Part shown: piece after piece, positions 17,893 to 27,295 of the stretch
Position numbering within the stretch: the stretch's first letter is position 1
How the letters are laid out: every line of letters begins with the position of its first letter
Assembly: GCF_009296315.1 (NCBI RefSeq)
Contig: NZ_WHLY01000002.1
Coordinates: forward strand, 186,001 to 250,000
Length of the DNA: 64,000 nucleotides
Reading direction: 5' to 3'
Origin: Salmonirosea aquatica
GTDB taxonomy: Bacteria > Bacteroidota > Bacteroidia > Cytophagales > Spirosomataceae
The notes under the pieces: model-generated
The model's database searches: none
What the model saw: the letters and a program-made list of their open reading frames with translations, nothing else
Told to the model about the DNA's origin: nothing
Translations under genes and position numbers: made by a program

Positions 17893-20472
17893 CTACCCCA
17901 ATGCCTTCAATTCTACCAGGCCCCGCTCCAGTTCTTCCCCCAGTTCGGTAAGACGCTGGGCGAGGTTCTCCGGAACCGAACCCGATTGCAACGTTCGTTC
18001 GAGTTCCTTATACTGGTTGGCCGACGAAAGCAATGCCACCGAAATCAGCGACGAACGCAGGGCGTGGATCGCTTTGCGGACCCCGTCGTAGTCCGCCTTT
18101 TCGAGGGCTTCGTGGATCACGGCGTACTGCTGCTCCTTATCCTGAGCAAAAAGCTCCACCAGTTCGTCCCGCAACTCCCGGTCCCCCGCGGTAATATCCT
18201 GCAGATAGGTCGTGTCAACCAGAACGGCCGGCGGTCGCTGGACCGGCGGGCCAGGTTTCTGGGTGACTCGGATGATTTCGTTGAATAGCTCCTTCTCTTT
18301 GAAAGGTTTCGAGATATAGCTGTTGGCGCCGATGCGCGCGCCTTCTTCCTTCTCGCCCACCATGGCGTGGGCCGTCATCGTAATGATCGGCGTACTCAAC
18401 CGCAGCGTATTGCGGATTTTACGAATGGCCGTGTACCCATCCATCACCGGCATCTGCACGTCCATGATGATCAGATCGAAGGTCTCGCGTTCCAGTACAT
18501 CCAGCGCTTCCTGCCCATTTTCTACGATCGTGAGGCGTGCCCCTACCCGACTGAATATGGCAAAAAGCAACTTCTGGTTGAGGAGATTGTCTTCGGCGGC
18601 CAGGATCGACAGAGTAGCCAGGTACTCGGGCGCCGATACGGACAAATCCGGAGGCTCCGCACTGGCCATATTTTCCTGAGTAGCAAAGTCGAACTCCAGT
18701 GTGAAGACCGTCCCCTTTCCAAATTCGCTTTCTAGTCGCAGGGTACCCCCCAGCAGTGTCACCAGGGTCCGGGATATGGAAAGCCCCAGACCCGTACCCC
18801 CAAACTGACTGGTGGTTCGTTCGGCGGCCTGCACGAAACGGTCGAAAATCTGCTCCTGCCGATCCTGGGGGATCCCGATGCCCGTATCTTCAATGACGAA
18901 CTGTACCCGCTGCTTGTCGTTCTGGACGGGCCCCAGCGCCTTCACCTGCACCCGCACGTACCCCTGCTCGGTAAACTTGATCGCATTGCCGCATAGGTTC
19001 AGCAGGATTTGGGTGAGCCTGAGTTTATCGGTAATAATGATCCGGGGCAGATCCGGGGAGAGTTCCTGCCGATATTCGATTCCTTTTTCCGTGGCTTTCT
19101 GCTTGACCAGAATTCCCACCGAGTCGATGAGTTCGCCGATGGAAGTTGGCGCGATGTCCAGCACGATCTGGTTGGCCTCGATCTTGGAGATATCCAGTAA
19201 ATCGTTGATCAGTTCCAATAGATTGCGACTGGCTACCTGAATGTACCCCACATACTCGCGGGTGGTTTCGTTATGGGCCTCCCGCTGCAGCCAATCGGTA
19301 AAACCTAGGATGGCGTTGAGCGGCGTGCGGATTTCGTGGCTCACGTTGGACAGGAACACGTCACGCGTCCTGACGGATTGCTCGGCCAGGTCGCGGGCAT
19401 TCTTCAGGTTCAGCGCGTAGGTTTCCCGCTCGGTGATATCCCTGAAGACCGAAATAGCCCCCACGATTTTTCCGTCCAGTTCGTAAATGGGTTCTACACT
19501 GGTCTCGACCTGGATCTTCTGATCATCCCGCACAATGTCGATGCGGTTGCCCGTGGATTTCCGTCCCTGCAAGCCCTGCCGGACGGGCAGATTTTCGGAA
19601 GTAAAGGGCTCCTCTCCGTTTTCCGGCCGGTATAACGGTACCGTATTCAGCAATGCCTGGAGGTTCGGCACCTCATTCTTTTCCTCCAGCCCCAGCATGT
19701 TGCGTCCAGCGGCGTTGATGAAGGTCACGTCCATGGCCGGGTTGACCACGATGATTCCGTCCGGTATCGCCTCGAGGTACTGGTTGAGCAGCCTTTCCTT
19801 ACGAATGATTTCCTGCTTCAGTACCCGCTGTCTGCGACGGTCCCGCATCAGCGAAATCAGGGCCAACAGGGTAATGCCGAAACCGGTAATTCCCGTGAAC
19901 ACAATATAGAAAAGCGCCTGTTGCCGGGTATCGTGAGCCTGTTTCCGGCGGGCATCCATCTCGATGTTGGCGTAGGCCTCGATTTCATTGATCTTGTTGC
20001 GGAGCTGCTCGAATAGCCAGATACCACGTCCACCACGGATCATGTCGGAGGCCGGTCCGAGGCCGCGCAGCCGGAATGTATCCACCACCGCCTGGGAGAA
20101 GCCGGTGATTTCGGACGAGAGGCTCAGCATCTGAATCACGCGGGCCTTCTGTTCGCGGTCGTTTTCCAATAGATTGAACAGCGTATCGCTGATGGACACC
20201 AGCCCCTGCCTGGACTGCCGGATGTCGGACATGATGTTCTCATTGCCCGTGATCAGGTACCCTCGTACGTTCGACTGGATGTCCTTGGCCAGCAGCTCGA
20301 ACTGCGAAGTCTGGTTGACCACGCTGATGGTGTTGGAAACCCACAGATTCTGCGTCGACAGGTCTTCGAGGCTTTGGTAGGCAAAGAACAGGGAAACCAG
20401 GATCAGCAACATCCCCAGGGAAATCCCCCCGTACGAAACCCATCTCCTTACCTTTTTACTGATGTAGGCCAT
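17893..20472 (-). CDS. Hybrid sensor histidine kinase: CHASE3-PAS-HisKA-HATPase-REC-Hpt
   Basis: 859 residues. Membrane helices at about 13-32 and 187-209 flank a periplasmic CHASE3-like helical domain (VRGYLITGNENIMSDIRQSR). A PAS domain follows at about 225-345, then HisKA with phospho-acceptor H379 (SNVSHEIRTPLN), HATPase_c with the N box near 496 (LCGNAIKFTEQG) and G boxes (DTGIGIP, GGTGLGLSI), a receiver with D671 (LIIMDVQMPVMDG) and K723 (YISKPF), and a C-terminal Hpt-like domain with H803 (AIHALRSS). All phosphorelay steps but the final regulator are in one protein. It lies inside the EPS cluster, 35 bases downstream of the T9SS glycosidase gene, so both may be cotranscribed. The receiver at 3150-3536 is a candidate final acceptor (inference). 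Confidence 0.92.
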   Translation of the reverse strand: MAYISKKVRRWVSYGGISLGMLLILVSLFFAYQSLEDLSTQNLWVSNTISVVNQTSQFELLAKDIQSNVRGYLITGNENIMSDIRQSRQGLVSISDTLFNLLENDREQKARVIQMLSLSSEITGFSQAVVDTFRLRGLGPASDMIRGGRGIWLFEQLRNKINEIEAYANIEMDARRKQAHDTRQQALFYIVFTGITGFGITLLALISLMRDRRRQRVLKQEIIRKERLLNQYLEAIPDGIIVVNPAMDVTFINAAGRNMLGLEEKNEVPNLQALLNTVPLYRPENGEEPFTSENLPVRQGLQGRKSTGNRIDIVRDDQKIQVETSVEPIYELDGKIVGAISVFRDITERETYALNLKNARDLAEQSVRTRDVFLSNVSHEIRTPLNAILGFTDWLQREAHNETTREYVGYIQVASRNLLELINDLLDISKIEANQIVLDIAPTSIGELIDSVGILVKQKATEKGIEYRQELSPDLPRIIITDKLRLTQILLNLCGNAIKFTEQGYVRVQVKALGPVQNDKQRVQFVIEDTGIGIPQDRQEQIFDRFVQAAERTTSQFGGTGLGLSISRTLVTLLGGTLRLESEFGKGTVFTLEFDFATQENMASAEPPDLSVSAPEYLATLSILAAEDNLLNQKLLFAIFSRVGARLTIVENGQEALDVLERETFDLIIMDVQMPVMDGYTAIRKIRNTLRLSTPIITMTAHAMVGEKEEGARIGANSYISKPFKEKELFNEIIRVTQKPGPPVQRPPAVLVDTTYLQDITAGDRELRDELVELFAQDKEQQYAVIHEALEKADYDGVRKAIHALRSSLISVALLSSANQYKELERTLQSGSVPENLAQRLTELGEELERGLVELKALG

Positions 20473-20507
20473 TGCGCCGCTTTAATTCGTTGACTAGCTG
20501 GTTGGAT

Positions 20508-23500
20508 TCAGGGTAAATACACCACTTTTTTGAAGGTACGTTTTTCATTCTGCCTCACCTCAAGAATATACTCTCCCCCTACAAGTTTCGACATATCCAG
20601 CCGGTGGCGGATGGTTTTTCCCGCGAAGGGCAAGGTACCTTCGTAATGCAATGTGCCGCGGGTGGCGTCGAAAAGCCGGATTTCCACATCCTGATCCAGG
20701 CCATTTTCCAGTGTGACGTGCAGAAAGTCCCGTACTACGGGATTGGGAAATACCGTCACTTCCCAAGGGCCCGCTGCCTGCGGTTCCTCGACCCCCATGC
20801 GCACGTTCGAAGCCGTGCCCGGTACCACGAACAGCGGGGTTTCTCCCACGGTCAGGGTGAGCATGCCATCCGTCGCGGGCATATCTACCCACGCCAGGGT
20901 ATCGCTGCCCGCAACGGGCCGATACACTCTCGCGCTGGTGGAAGCGCCAATCGACAATGTGTAGGATACCGTCCGGCCGACCTCATCGGGTACTACCAGC
21001 GCGTACATGAGCTCGCCGTTATGGCTGTACTGATCCACGATCGGATCCTGTCCAAGGGTACGGACGTAGTTGTACTCGCCAAACTGCGTCTTGGTCTGCA
21101 GCAGGAAGTCGGCGGCGGGGCGGCGGGTACCGTTGCCATTGATCAGGCCGGAGGAGCCAAAGATTCCGCCCCAGTCGTTGTCATCGTACATCTGGTAGAA
21201 AAACACTTTCTGAATGCCGTGCCGGGCCGAGAAAAGCGACATCCGCAGTATCCAGTCGGCCTGGGTATCCAGCGCCGATTTGTCGCCGATGGGAACCGCT
21301 TTCAGCGGGCTATTGGGATGCACGTCGAAGCCGGTTTCGGTGATCCATACGGGCAGACCGTGGCACAGCTCGTCAGAAACGCGGATGAACGCATCGGTCT
21401 TCTCTCCCGCATTGGTCACTTCGGGGGCCGCACCGCGGGTAGAGGTACCACTCTGGGACGAGGACGTGTTGTCGGTGTAGATGTGGTAGTTGATGACGTC
21501 CCAGCAGAGGTTCACCTCGCCATTGGGTTTGTAGCCGCGGAACTCCCGGCACCAGTCCACCATGCCCCGGATGTACTCGGGTCCCGATACCAGCCCACCA
21601 ATGACGATCTGCATGTTCGGATCGGCATTCTTGGCCCCCACACCGGGTCCCATGGTGTTCATGTGGCCATCGTAGAAAGCCGAGAGATTGGCGCAGTATT
21701 CGCGGGCGGTCTGGTAGGCTTTCCGTCCTTTCCACCACTTGTCACGCTCGTTGTCGCACTCGAGGTACTTGATCAGGTTCATGCCAATTTTCACGGTGTT
21801 GGGGTTATCGCCGGGCCAGCGGGGCGTATCGTACACGCTCAGCAGGGCGGGATTCACCTGCGTATTGCTGCCGTAACGGGCCGCGTACTGGAAAGCCATT
21901 TTGGCCTGCTCCAGGTAGGACGCCGGATCGTCGAAGGCCTTGCCGTAGCGCACCGGCACGTTCTCATGGTCTCGTTCGCCCTCGGGATAGCTGGCGAGCA
22001 TCCAGTCGGGCAGGGTCTTGAGGCAGGCCAGTACCTCCACGCCCTCGGCCTTGCACCGCTCATAAATCTGGTCGTAGTGCCAGCCGCCGCTCAGGGTAGG
22101 GTTGTAAGAGTACACACCCTCAACCGATTCCAGCTTTTGCCAATCCATATAGTGCCGCACGCCGCTGAAGCTCTTGACCAGGTTCATCTTGTCTTCATTG
22201 ATTTGCCAGGGCGTATTGCCGTCCTGGAAATTCCACTCGTAGGCATTGACTCCCAACATGTCCTTCAGCTTCACCGGCCGCGGAGCGGTCGTCACGGCGG
22301 GCGGGTTCCCTGGCACGTACGTACCGTACAATTCCAGTTCGGTGGGTAATCCACCCTGAATCGAAAGTACCAGGTACCGGATGTTGCCAATGGGCGCATC
22401 CAGCGCAAACTGGGCGTCGCCGCTCAGGGAACGGTCGGGATAGGGCCCGACCCAGCCGTTGTATACTTCACCCGTGAAGGTAGCCACCGGTACGCGGGTC
22501 CAGTCCTGCGTGATGACCGACAACCGGGCGGGATTGCCGCTAAAATTGCCTTCGTAGTCGAACATCTTGATATGTTCCAGCGTCATGCTTTCCCCGGCTT
22601 CCAGCGGGTAGTAGGCTTCATAAGAACTCAGAACGGTACCATAGCCCAGGTTTACATTCTGCTGCGTCTGGCCGTCGAACAGGCCGTCCAGGCCGTTGCT
22701 GGTATTATTCAGCACGTACCACCGACTGGGATCGATGGGAATTTTCCGGGTTAGGTCGAGCTGGGAGGCCGGAGCCGTCACGAGCTGGGTGCGGGTCACG
22801 GGCGTAGCGGCCAGAAAATGTTCGCTGGCCGCCTGGGTGGCCGTCACTGTAGCTGTACCCGCCGCCAGCGGGGTAGCCAGGGTACCTTCGGGCGTTTGGG
22901 ATAGACTGAGGACGGCGCTGTTGGAAGAGGTAAATACCACGGGACTTTCGGTGCTGGTGCTGGTAGCCGTGAGCAGGAACGGAGCCGAACCGGCCTCCCG
23001 GTCGGGTAGTTGGGGTACCTGGAGTACCGCGGCCACTGGCCCGCTCCCCGGAGGAGCGAATTCGATCCAGTTGAGGTTGAAAGCGCCACGCTGGGCAAAA
23101 ATGCGCAGCACCTGATCGCCCGCCGGAAGCGTAACCGTGGTGTTGACAGTGGTCCAGTTCTGCCAGCCTCCGGTTTGCGGAATAGCCGTTTCGCTCAGGG
23201 TCTGTCCGCTGGCCGTGCGGATTTCCACCAGCCCGTTGCCGTAAGAATTGGCTACCCGGAAACATACCGCATAGGACCCGGCTTCTGCCACCGTCACGCT
23301 GTAATCCATCCAGTCGCCATCGTCGATGTAGTTCACGTTCAGACCCGCGCCGTCGTCCTGAGCGGATTCGGTACGCACATCCCCGGCCAGATCAAAGGCC
23401 TCGGCCTCCACCCGGCCCGGAATGGACTTGGGATTGCGGTACCCCTCGAACCAATTCAGACTGAACAAGCCGGTGGGAACATCCACCCGCAGGGTCTGTT

Positions 23501-24938
23501 CGCCGGCCTGCAGGTACACCAGCAGGCGGGCGATCCCCCAGCTGCTCATGCCGCCGGTGCGGGGTACCAGGCAACTCCCCAGCACGGTACCATCTTCCTT
23601 CAGGAGCCGGACAGTAGCGCCATCGCTGAAGCCATTCGCCACGCGAAAGGCAAAAGCATAGTAGCCCGACTGGGCCACCGCCACGCGGTAGTCGAGCCAC
23701 TGGCCGTCCCCGATCCAGCCCATTTCCTGATTCCCCCCCTCGGGATCGGAGGTACCTCCCGCCTGCAGGCCGCTCGTCGTTACGAAAACTTCGGCTTCGA
23801 TCCGACCCGGCAGCCCGGGCAGCGCCGGTGGCGGGGGCAGAATTTCCAGCAGGCGCGGCACACTTTCCGTGGCCAGGTAACCGATACTGGATTGCTGGGT
23901 CGCAAAAATATACGCCTGACCTACCGCCAGCGGCGTCGCGTACCATTGTCCCGACTCGTTGTATACATGGACCAGGTTGGGTTCCGTCGTGGAAAATTCG
24001 ATGGGGCTTTCCGCGTGGTTGCTGGTCGCGACCAGGGCAAAGGTACCCGCTTCGACCGTGCGGGCAGGCAATTCGGCGAACTCGAGGTAGGCCGGTGCTT
24101 TGGGGATGGCCTCGGCCGCCCACCAGTTCAGATTGTAGGTACCCCGCTCCGAATGAAGGCGCAGGATCTGCTCCCCGGCCGGCAATTCTACCACCGCCGA
24201 CACCGTTGTCCAGCTTTGCCAACCCCCGGTCTGGGGAATGACGGATACTTCGCCCAACGTGTTACCCGCTACGTCACGGATCTGAATATTACCGTTGCCG
24301 TAGGCATTAGCGACCCGGAAGGTGAAGGTGAACCGGGCTGCTTCCGCCACCGTTACGGCATACTCCATCCAGTCGCCATCGTCGATCTGGCTCACGTTCA
24401 GCCCTCCGTCCGCATCGGCGGTTGGTTCGGTGCCGACGGCACCGGCGCGGTCGAAAGCTTCGGCTTCTACCTTGCCGGGTAGTGTTTTCACGTCATGCAG
24501 CACATCAATCCAGTTGAGGCTGAAAACCCCTTTTTCAATGTAAATTCGTAACGTCTGATTCCCCGCGGGCAAATTCACCAGCAGGGGTACCGTCTTAAAG
24601 CTACCCATGCCCCCCGTGCGCGGAACGGCCAGTTCGGCCAGGACATTACCGTTGGCGTTTTTTAGCTTCAACCGGGCGTCGTCGCTGAACCCGTTGGCCA
24701 GCCGGAAATTGAATTTGTACAGGCCCGCCGCACTGACGGCCACGGAATAATCCAGCCAGTTGTCGTCGTTGATCCAGCCGATTTCGGACCCGCCGTCCTC
24801 GTCGGAGGTAGATCCGGCGGTCAGGCCGCTTGAGGCAGAGAACGCCTCGGCTTCGAGGCGGGCGGGCACCGGTACCTGGGCCCGCAGCAGGGTACCCCAC
24901 AACAGCAGGGCCAATAGGGGTAAATAGTTGGGGGTCAT
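20508..24938 (-). CDS. Secreted multi-CBM6 clan GH-A glycoside-hydrolase-like protein with T9SS sorting domain
   Basis: 1476 residues from the ATG at 24938, which gives a signal peptide (MTPNYLPLLALLLWGTLLRA, cleaved near AQ). Four CBM6-like modules (each opening with xxIEAEAF or VEAEAFD and containing WIxDGxWLDYxV) occur in two pairs, each pair followed by an Ig-like domain; this roughly 350-residue unit is duplicated (about 25-375 and 385-730). A discoidin-like stretch follows, then a (beta/alpha)8 domain at about 905-1290: LGVNAYEW, LECDNERDKWW (acid/base Glu after Asn) and VWITETGFD (nucleophile Glu), as in clan GH-A. The end (VFPNPVVRDFLHV ... VVYLP) is a type A T9SS sorting domain, so the protein is exported and surface-attached or released. 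Likely cuts or remodels polysaccharide, possibly the polymer made here. Family number uncertain (GH39/GH5-like). Confidence 0.85.
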   Translation of the reverse strand: MTPNYLPLLALLLWGTLLRAQVPVPARLEAEAFSASSGLTAGSTSDEDGGSEIGWINDDNWLDYSVAVSAAGLYKFNFRLANGFSDDARLKLKNANGNVLAELAVPRTGGMGSFKTVPLLVNLPAGNQTLRIYIEKGVFSLNWIDVLHDVKTLPGKVEAEAFDRAGAVGTEPTADADGGLNVSQIDDGDWMEYAVTVAEAARFTFTFRVANAYGNGNIQIRDVAGNTLGEVSVIPQTGGWQSWTTVSAVVELPAGEQILRLHSERGTYNLNWWAAEAIPKAPAYLEFAELPARTVEAGTFALVATSNHAESPIEFSTTEPNLVHVYNESGQWYATPLAVGQAYIFATQQSSIGYLATESVPRLLEILPPPPALPGLPGRIEAEVFVTTSGLQAGGTSDPEGGNQEMGWIGDGQWLDYRVAVAQSGYYAFAFRVANGFSDGATVRLLKEDGTVLGSCLVPRTGGMSSWGIARLLVYLQAGEQTLRVDVPTGLFSLNWFEGYRNPKSIPGRVEAEAFDLAGDVRTESAQDDGAGLNVNYIDDGDWMDYSVTVAEAGSYAVCFRVANSYGNGLVEIRTASGQTLSETAIPQTGGWQNWTTVNTTVTLPAGDQVLRIFAQRGAFNLNWIEFAPPGSGPVAAVLQVPQLPDREAGSAPFLLTATSTSTESPVVFTSSNSAVLSLSQTPEGTLATPLAAGTATVTATQAASEHFLAATPVTRTQLVTAPASQLDLTRKIPIDPSRWYVLNNTSNGLDGLFDGQTQQNVNLGYGTVLSSYEAYYPLEAGESMTLEHIKMFDYEGNFSGNPARLSVITQDWTRVPVATFTGEVYNGWVGPYPDRSLSGDAQFALDAPIGNIRYLVLSIQGGLPTELELYGTYVPGNPPAVTTAPRPVKLKDMLGVNAYEWNFQDGNTPWQINEDKMNLVKSFSGVRHYMDWQKLESVEGVYSYNPTLSGGWHYDQIYERCKAEGVEVLACLKTLPDWMLASYPEGERDHENVPVRYGKAFDDPASYLEQAKMAFQYAARYGSNTQVNPALLSVYDTPRWPGDNPNTVKIGMNLIKYLECDNERDKWWKGRKAYQTAREYCANLSAFYDGHMNTMGPGVGAKNADPNMQIVIGGLVSGPEYIRGMVDWCREFRGYKPNGEVNLCWDVINYHIYTDNTSSSQSGTSTRGAAPEVTNAGEKTDAFIRVSDELCHGLPVWITETGFDVHPNSPLKAVPIGDKSALDTQADWILRMSLFSARHGIQKVFFYQMYDDNDWGGIFGSSGLINGNGTRRPAADFLLQTKTQFGEYNYVRTLGQDPIVDQYSHNGELMYALVVPDEVGRTVSYTLSIGASTSARVYRPVAGSDTLAWVDMPATDGMLTLTVGETPLFVVPGTASNVRMGVEEPQAAGPWEVTVFPNPVVRDFLHVTLENGLDQDVEIRLFDATRGTLHYEGTLPFAGKTIRHRLDMSKLVGGEYILEVRQNEKRTFKKVVYLP

Positions 24939-25165
24939 ACACGTCGGAGTTTTCGATTGAGATTCGTACCTATACATTCACATAAAAAAATACCCGATAA
25001 TCCAACTACCCCGCTTGTGGAAACGCCGGACCACGGCAGACCACAGGGTAGCAAGTCCGGAATGGCCCCCGCCGCAATCAGGTGCGTCGGGCGGATTTTC
25101 CGGTTTTCAAACTCGTTTTAGTGTGTAAGGTTTTTAAGCTGACCCGGACGGGCCAGTGGGGCCAG

Positions 25166-25954
25166 TCATCGACCGGCCAGGTAATCCCAATTCATCTTGA
25201 TGTGGCGGTAGAAATGCCGTACCGTGGCCACCAGGAAATTGTCGCTCTCGCGCAAAAAATTCCGCTTGATCGTACTGGGTTCGACGCTACTGTTGCTTTG
25301 GGTAAGCAAATCCCGGTAGCGTTCAAAGTAAATAGCTTTGCCTTTATTTTTCAAAAAAGAAATCATCATCCGGTACTCCGGCATGTCGCCTCTCAGGTCC
25401 TCGCGATAACGCCCGAATCTTTGAAAAAACGTCGAACGACGCAAGTGGGGATGATCGCTGTACATGTAAAATTTCTTATAACCCGGGTACCGGATACTGA
25501 ACTGCATTTCCGAAAACCCGTCCCCGACCGGTTTGAGGTAGGGGTACTTAAAATACGCATAAAACCGGGCCATGTCCAGGCTGGGGTCCTGCTGCATCCG
25601 GCGCAACGCCTCGGCCAAAGCCGGCACAAATTCGGGATTGGGAATAAAATCCTCCTGAATGTACAGCGTGTAGGCCGTCTTCACGGCGTCCTGCCCTTTG
25701 TTCAGGTTATTACCTAGGCCCCGGTTCTTTTCCGTGGCAAGCCACCGGAACCCATACTGCGGCTGTATTTCCCGCAACCGCTGCTGGTGCTCCGGCCGAC
25801 TGCCGTCGTCCGACACTACGATTTCCCCAAAATGCGTGCCCAGCTCCTCAAAAGTGGCCAAAAGCCTGGCCAGGGAACTACTCCGGTTGTAATGGGTGAT
25901 CAGGAGCGTTACCTCGGGAAAACGAGCAGCCGGTGTGGGTACACTTTGTTTCAT
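25166..25954 (-). CDS. Glycosyltransferase, GT2-like, paralogue of the 11357-12151 protein
   Basis: 262 residues from the ATG at 25954; the frame stays open upstream to 26146 but that part has no domain character. Motifs TLLITHYNRSSSLARLLATF, IVVSDDGS, NRGLGNNLNKGQDAV and LYIQEDFIPNP line up block for block with the protein at 11357-12151, so the two arose by duplication. The putative metal site is QED rather than DxD. Soluble, basic C-terminus (RHIKMNWDYL). It lies 71 bases downstream of another GT2 gene and 227 bases ahead of the glycosidase gene on the same strand. Substrate unknown. Confidence 0.82.
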   Translation of the reverse strand: MKQSVPTPAARFPEVTLLITHYNRSSSLARLLATFEELGTHFGEIVVSDDGSRPEHQQRLREIQPQYGFRWLATEKNRGLGNNLNKGQDAVKTAYTLYIQEDFIPNPEFVPALAEALRRMQQDPSLDMARFYAYFKYPYLKPVGDGFSEMQFSIRYPGYKKFYMYSDHPHLRRSTFFQRFGRYREDLRGDMPEYRMMISFLKNKGKAIYFERYRDLLTQSNSSVEPSTIKRNFLRESDNFLVATVRHFYRHIKMNWDYLAGR

Positions 25955-26025
25955 AAACCTGCCTGGACTTGATCGTGTAGGTGCCTGTTGACGGTGACAA
26001 TAAAATGCGCGGGCGAAAGTAGGAA

Positions 26026-26883
26026 TTATTTTGGTGAGAATCCCAACTGTCGCTTCACCCGCTTTATAAAAGCTTGGCCAATGCTCCCCTCGTCCATCAA
26101 CCGCCGCGAGGAGGTGAACACCCGCGCCTTCGGATGCATGACCCAATACAGCTTGCCCCGGCTTGTCAGATTGAGGGCCATGCGGCCGTCTTCAGCCTCA
26201 TTGGCAAAGTCGCTGCCCACTACGTGGGTGTACACGCGGTTACCCCCTACCCTGAAGCCGCCGGTTTGCCGGCCGATTTCGGTCACAAATCCCATATTGA
26301 AGCCATAGACGTTCATATACTCTTTTTTCCGCTTCCGGTACAGGATCGGCAATAGGGTCATGAATTCGTAGAAAGCCAGTCCCAGGCGGTTTTGGCCCGG
26401 CGGCGGTATGAACGAATAGGTACCGTACACGCCGACGATGCCGGTCTGCTCCCGCATGGGTTTGACCATCCGGTCGATCCAGCCGGGCGGATATAGCGTG
26501 TCCGAATCGGCGCACAGATGGAAGCGGCCCTTCGCCCGGTCCAGCCCCATCTGCCGGGCGTGGGGGGTACCCTGCACGGTTTGCAGAAACGTTCGGACGC
26601 CCAGGGTTTCGAGTACCTGCGCAGTCGCATCAGTCGAGTTGTTGTCGATGACGATCAGTTCGGTACGCAGGCGGGTGTTCGAAGCCGCCAGCGACGCCAG
26701 GGTCCGGTGAATCGTGTCGGCTTCGTTCCAGGCCGGTATCACCACGCTCACCTCCGGATTGGGTTCCGAAAAGCGCTGCAAAGCCTGCCGGAGTACCATC
26801 ACTTCGCGGGCACTCAGGGCATCGAACCGCCTTTCCTCATAGAGATGCGCCTTGACCCAGGCCGGAACATTCAGTAGACTCAT
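26026..26883 (-). CDS. Family 2 glycosyltransferase
   Basis: 285 residues, starting at the ATG at 26883 (MSLLNVPAWVKAHLYEER). The GT-A domain is clear: VSVVIPAWNEADTIHRTLAS, LIVIDNNSTDATAQVL, then HLCADSDTLYPPGWID with the DSD metal site. Residues after 180 (FYEFMTLLPILYRKRKKEYM, GFNMGF) form the acceptor side; there is no strong membrane anchor. The longer open frame upstream to 27054 crosses a repeat-containing intergenic region and is not coding. Part of a minus-strand run of four glycosyltransferases. Confidence 0.87.
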   Translation of the reverse strand: MSLLNVPAWVKAHLYEERRFDALSAREVMVLRQALQRFSEPNPEVSVVIPAWNEADTIHRTLASLAASNTRLRTELIVIDNNSTDATAQVLETLGVRTFLQTVQGTPHARQMGLDRAKGRFHLCADSDTLYPPGWIDRMVKPMREQTGIVGVYGTYSFIPPPGQNRLGLAFYEFMTLLPILYRKRKKEYMNVYGFNMGFVTEIGRQTGGFRVGGNRVYTHVVGSDFANEAEDGRMALNLTSRGKLYWVMHPKARVFTSSRRLMDEGSIGQAFIKRVKRQLGFSPK

Positions 26884-27295
26884 TTTTTTTAGTTGAAAGG
26901 GATAGTTGAAACGGGGTACCTGGCGGTCGAAAATGGATGCTGGATTTTGGATGCAAGAAAAAAGTTGGGCTTTATGGTTGAGTGAATTAAGTCGTAAAGC
27001 AATTGCCCCAAAGGGGCCAGCCGTTATTAGAACACACATCAATCCCGTACACATGCACCCCGGCGGGGTCGGCCCCGCCGGGGCGAAGGATGTTAGCTTT
27101 CCTATTTTTTCTAGTAACGGGCGACGCCTCCGGCGTGAAAACAGGGTAATTTACAGACCAATTCACCTATCACTAGATTTAGAACGTGGGTATAATCCGC
27201 CCAATGGACTGTTGCGACATGACTCCATGGTAATCACACGTGTTATGTTTATCCAAAATATAATCGTCCGTCTCATTCTAATTCGCTTTCAATCT
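26884..27295. repeat. Intergenic region with GC-rich REP-like palindromes
   Basis: About 410 bases without a gene. Two GC-rich hairpins occur close together: GCCCC-AAA-GGGGC at about 27005-27017, and an 11-base stem CCCCGGCGGGG / CCCCGCCGGGG at 27058-27068 and 27073-27083 around a TCGG loop. A third small one (ACGCC-TCCG-GCGT) is near 27125. The surrounding words (GGGGCGAAGGATGTTAGC, TAGTAACGGGCGACGCC) look like units of the palindromic intergenic repeats common in Bacteroidota. They could act as terminators or mRNA stabilisers between the two GT genes. The remainder to 27295 is AT-rich with no feature I can name. Confidence 0.5.

Noticed and set aside
20604-24482. Long plus-strand frames of 581 and 490 codons
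   Set aside because: Both are antisense to the T9SS glycosidase, which has a signal peptide, repeated modules and a sorting domain. The antisense translations have no domain logic and arise from high GC.
25198-25210. GGCGGTAG-like word (ops/JUMPstart core)
   Set aside because: It is inside a coding sequence on the wrong side of any EPS promoter, without the flanking JUMPstart sequence.
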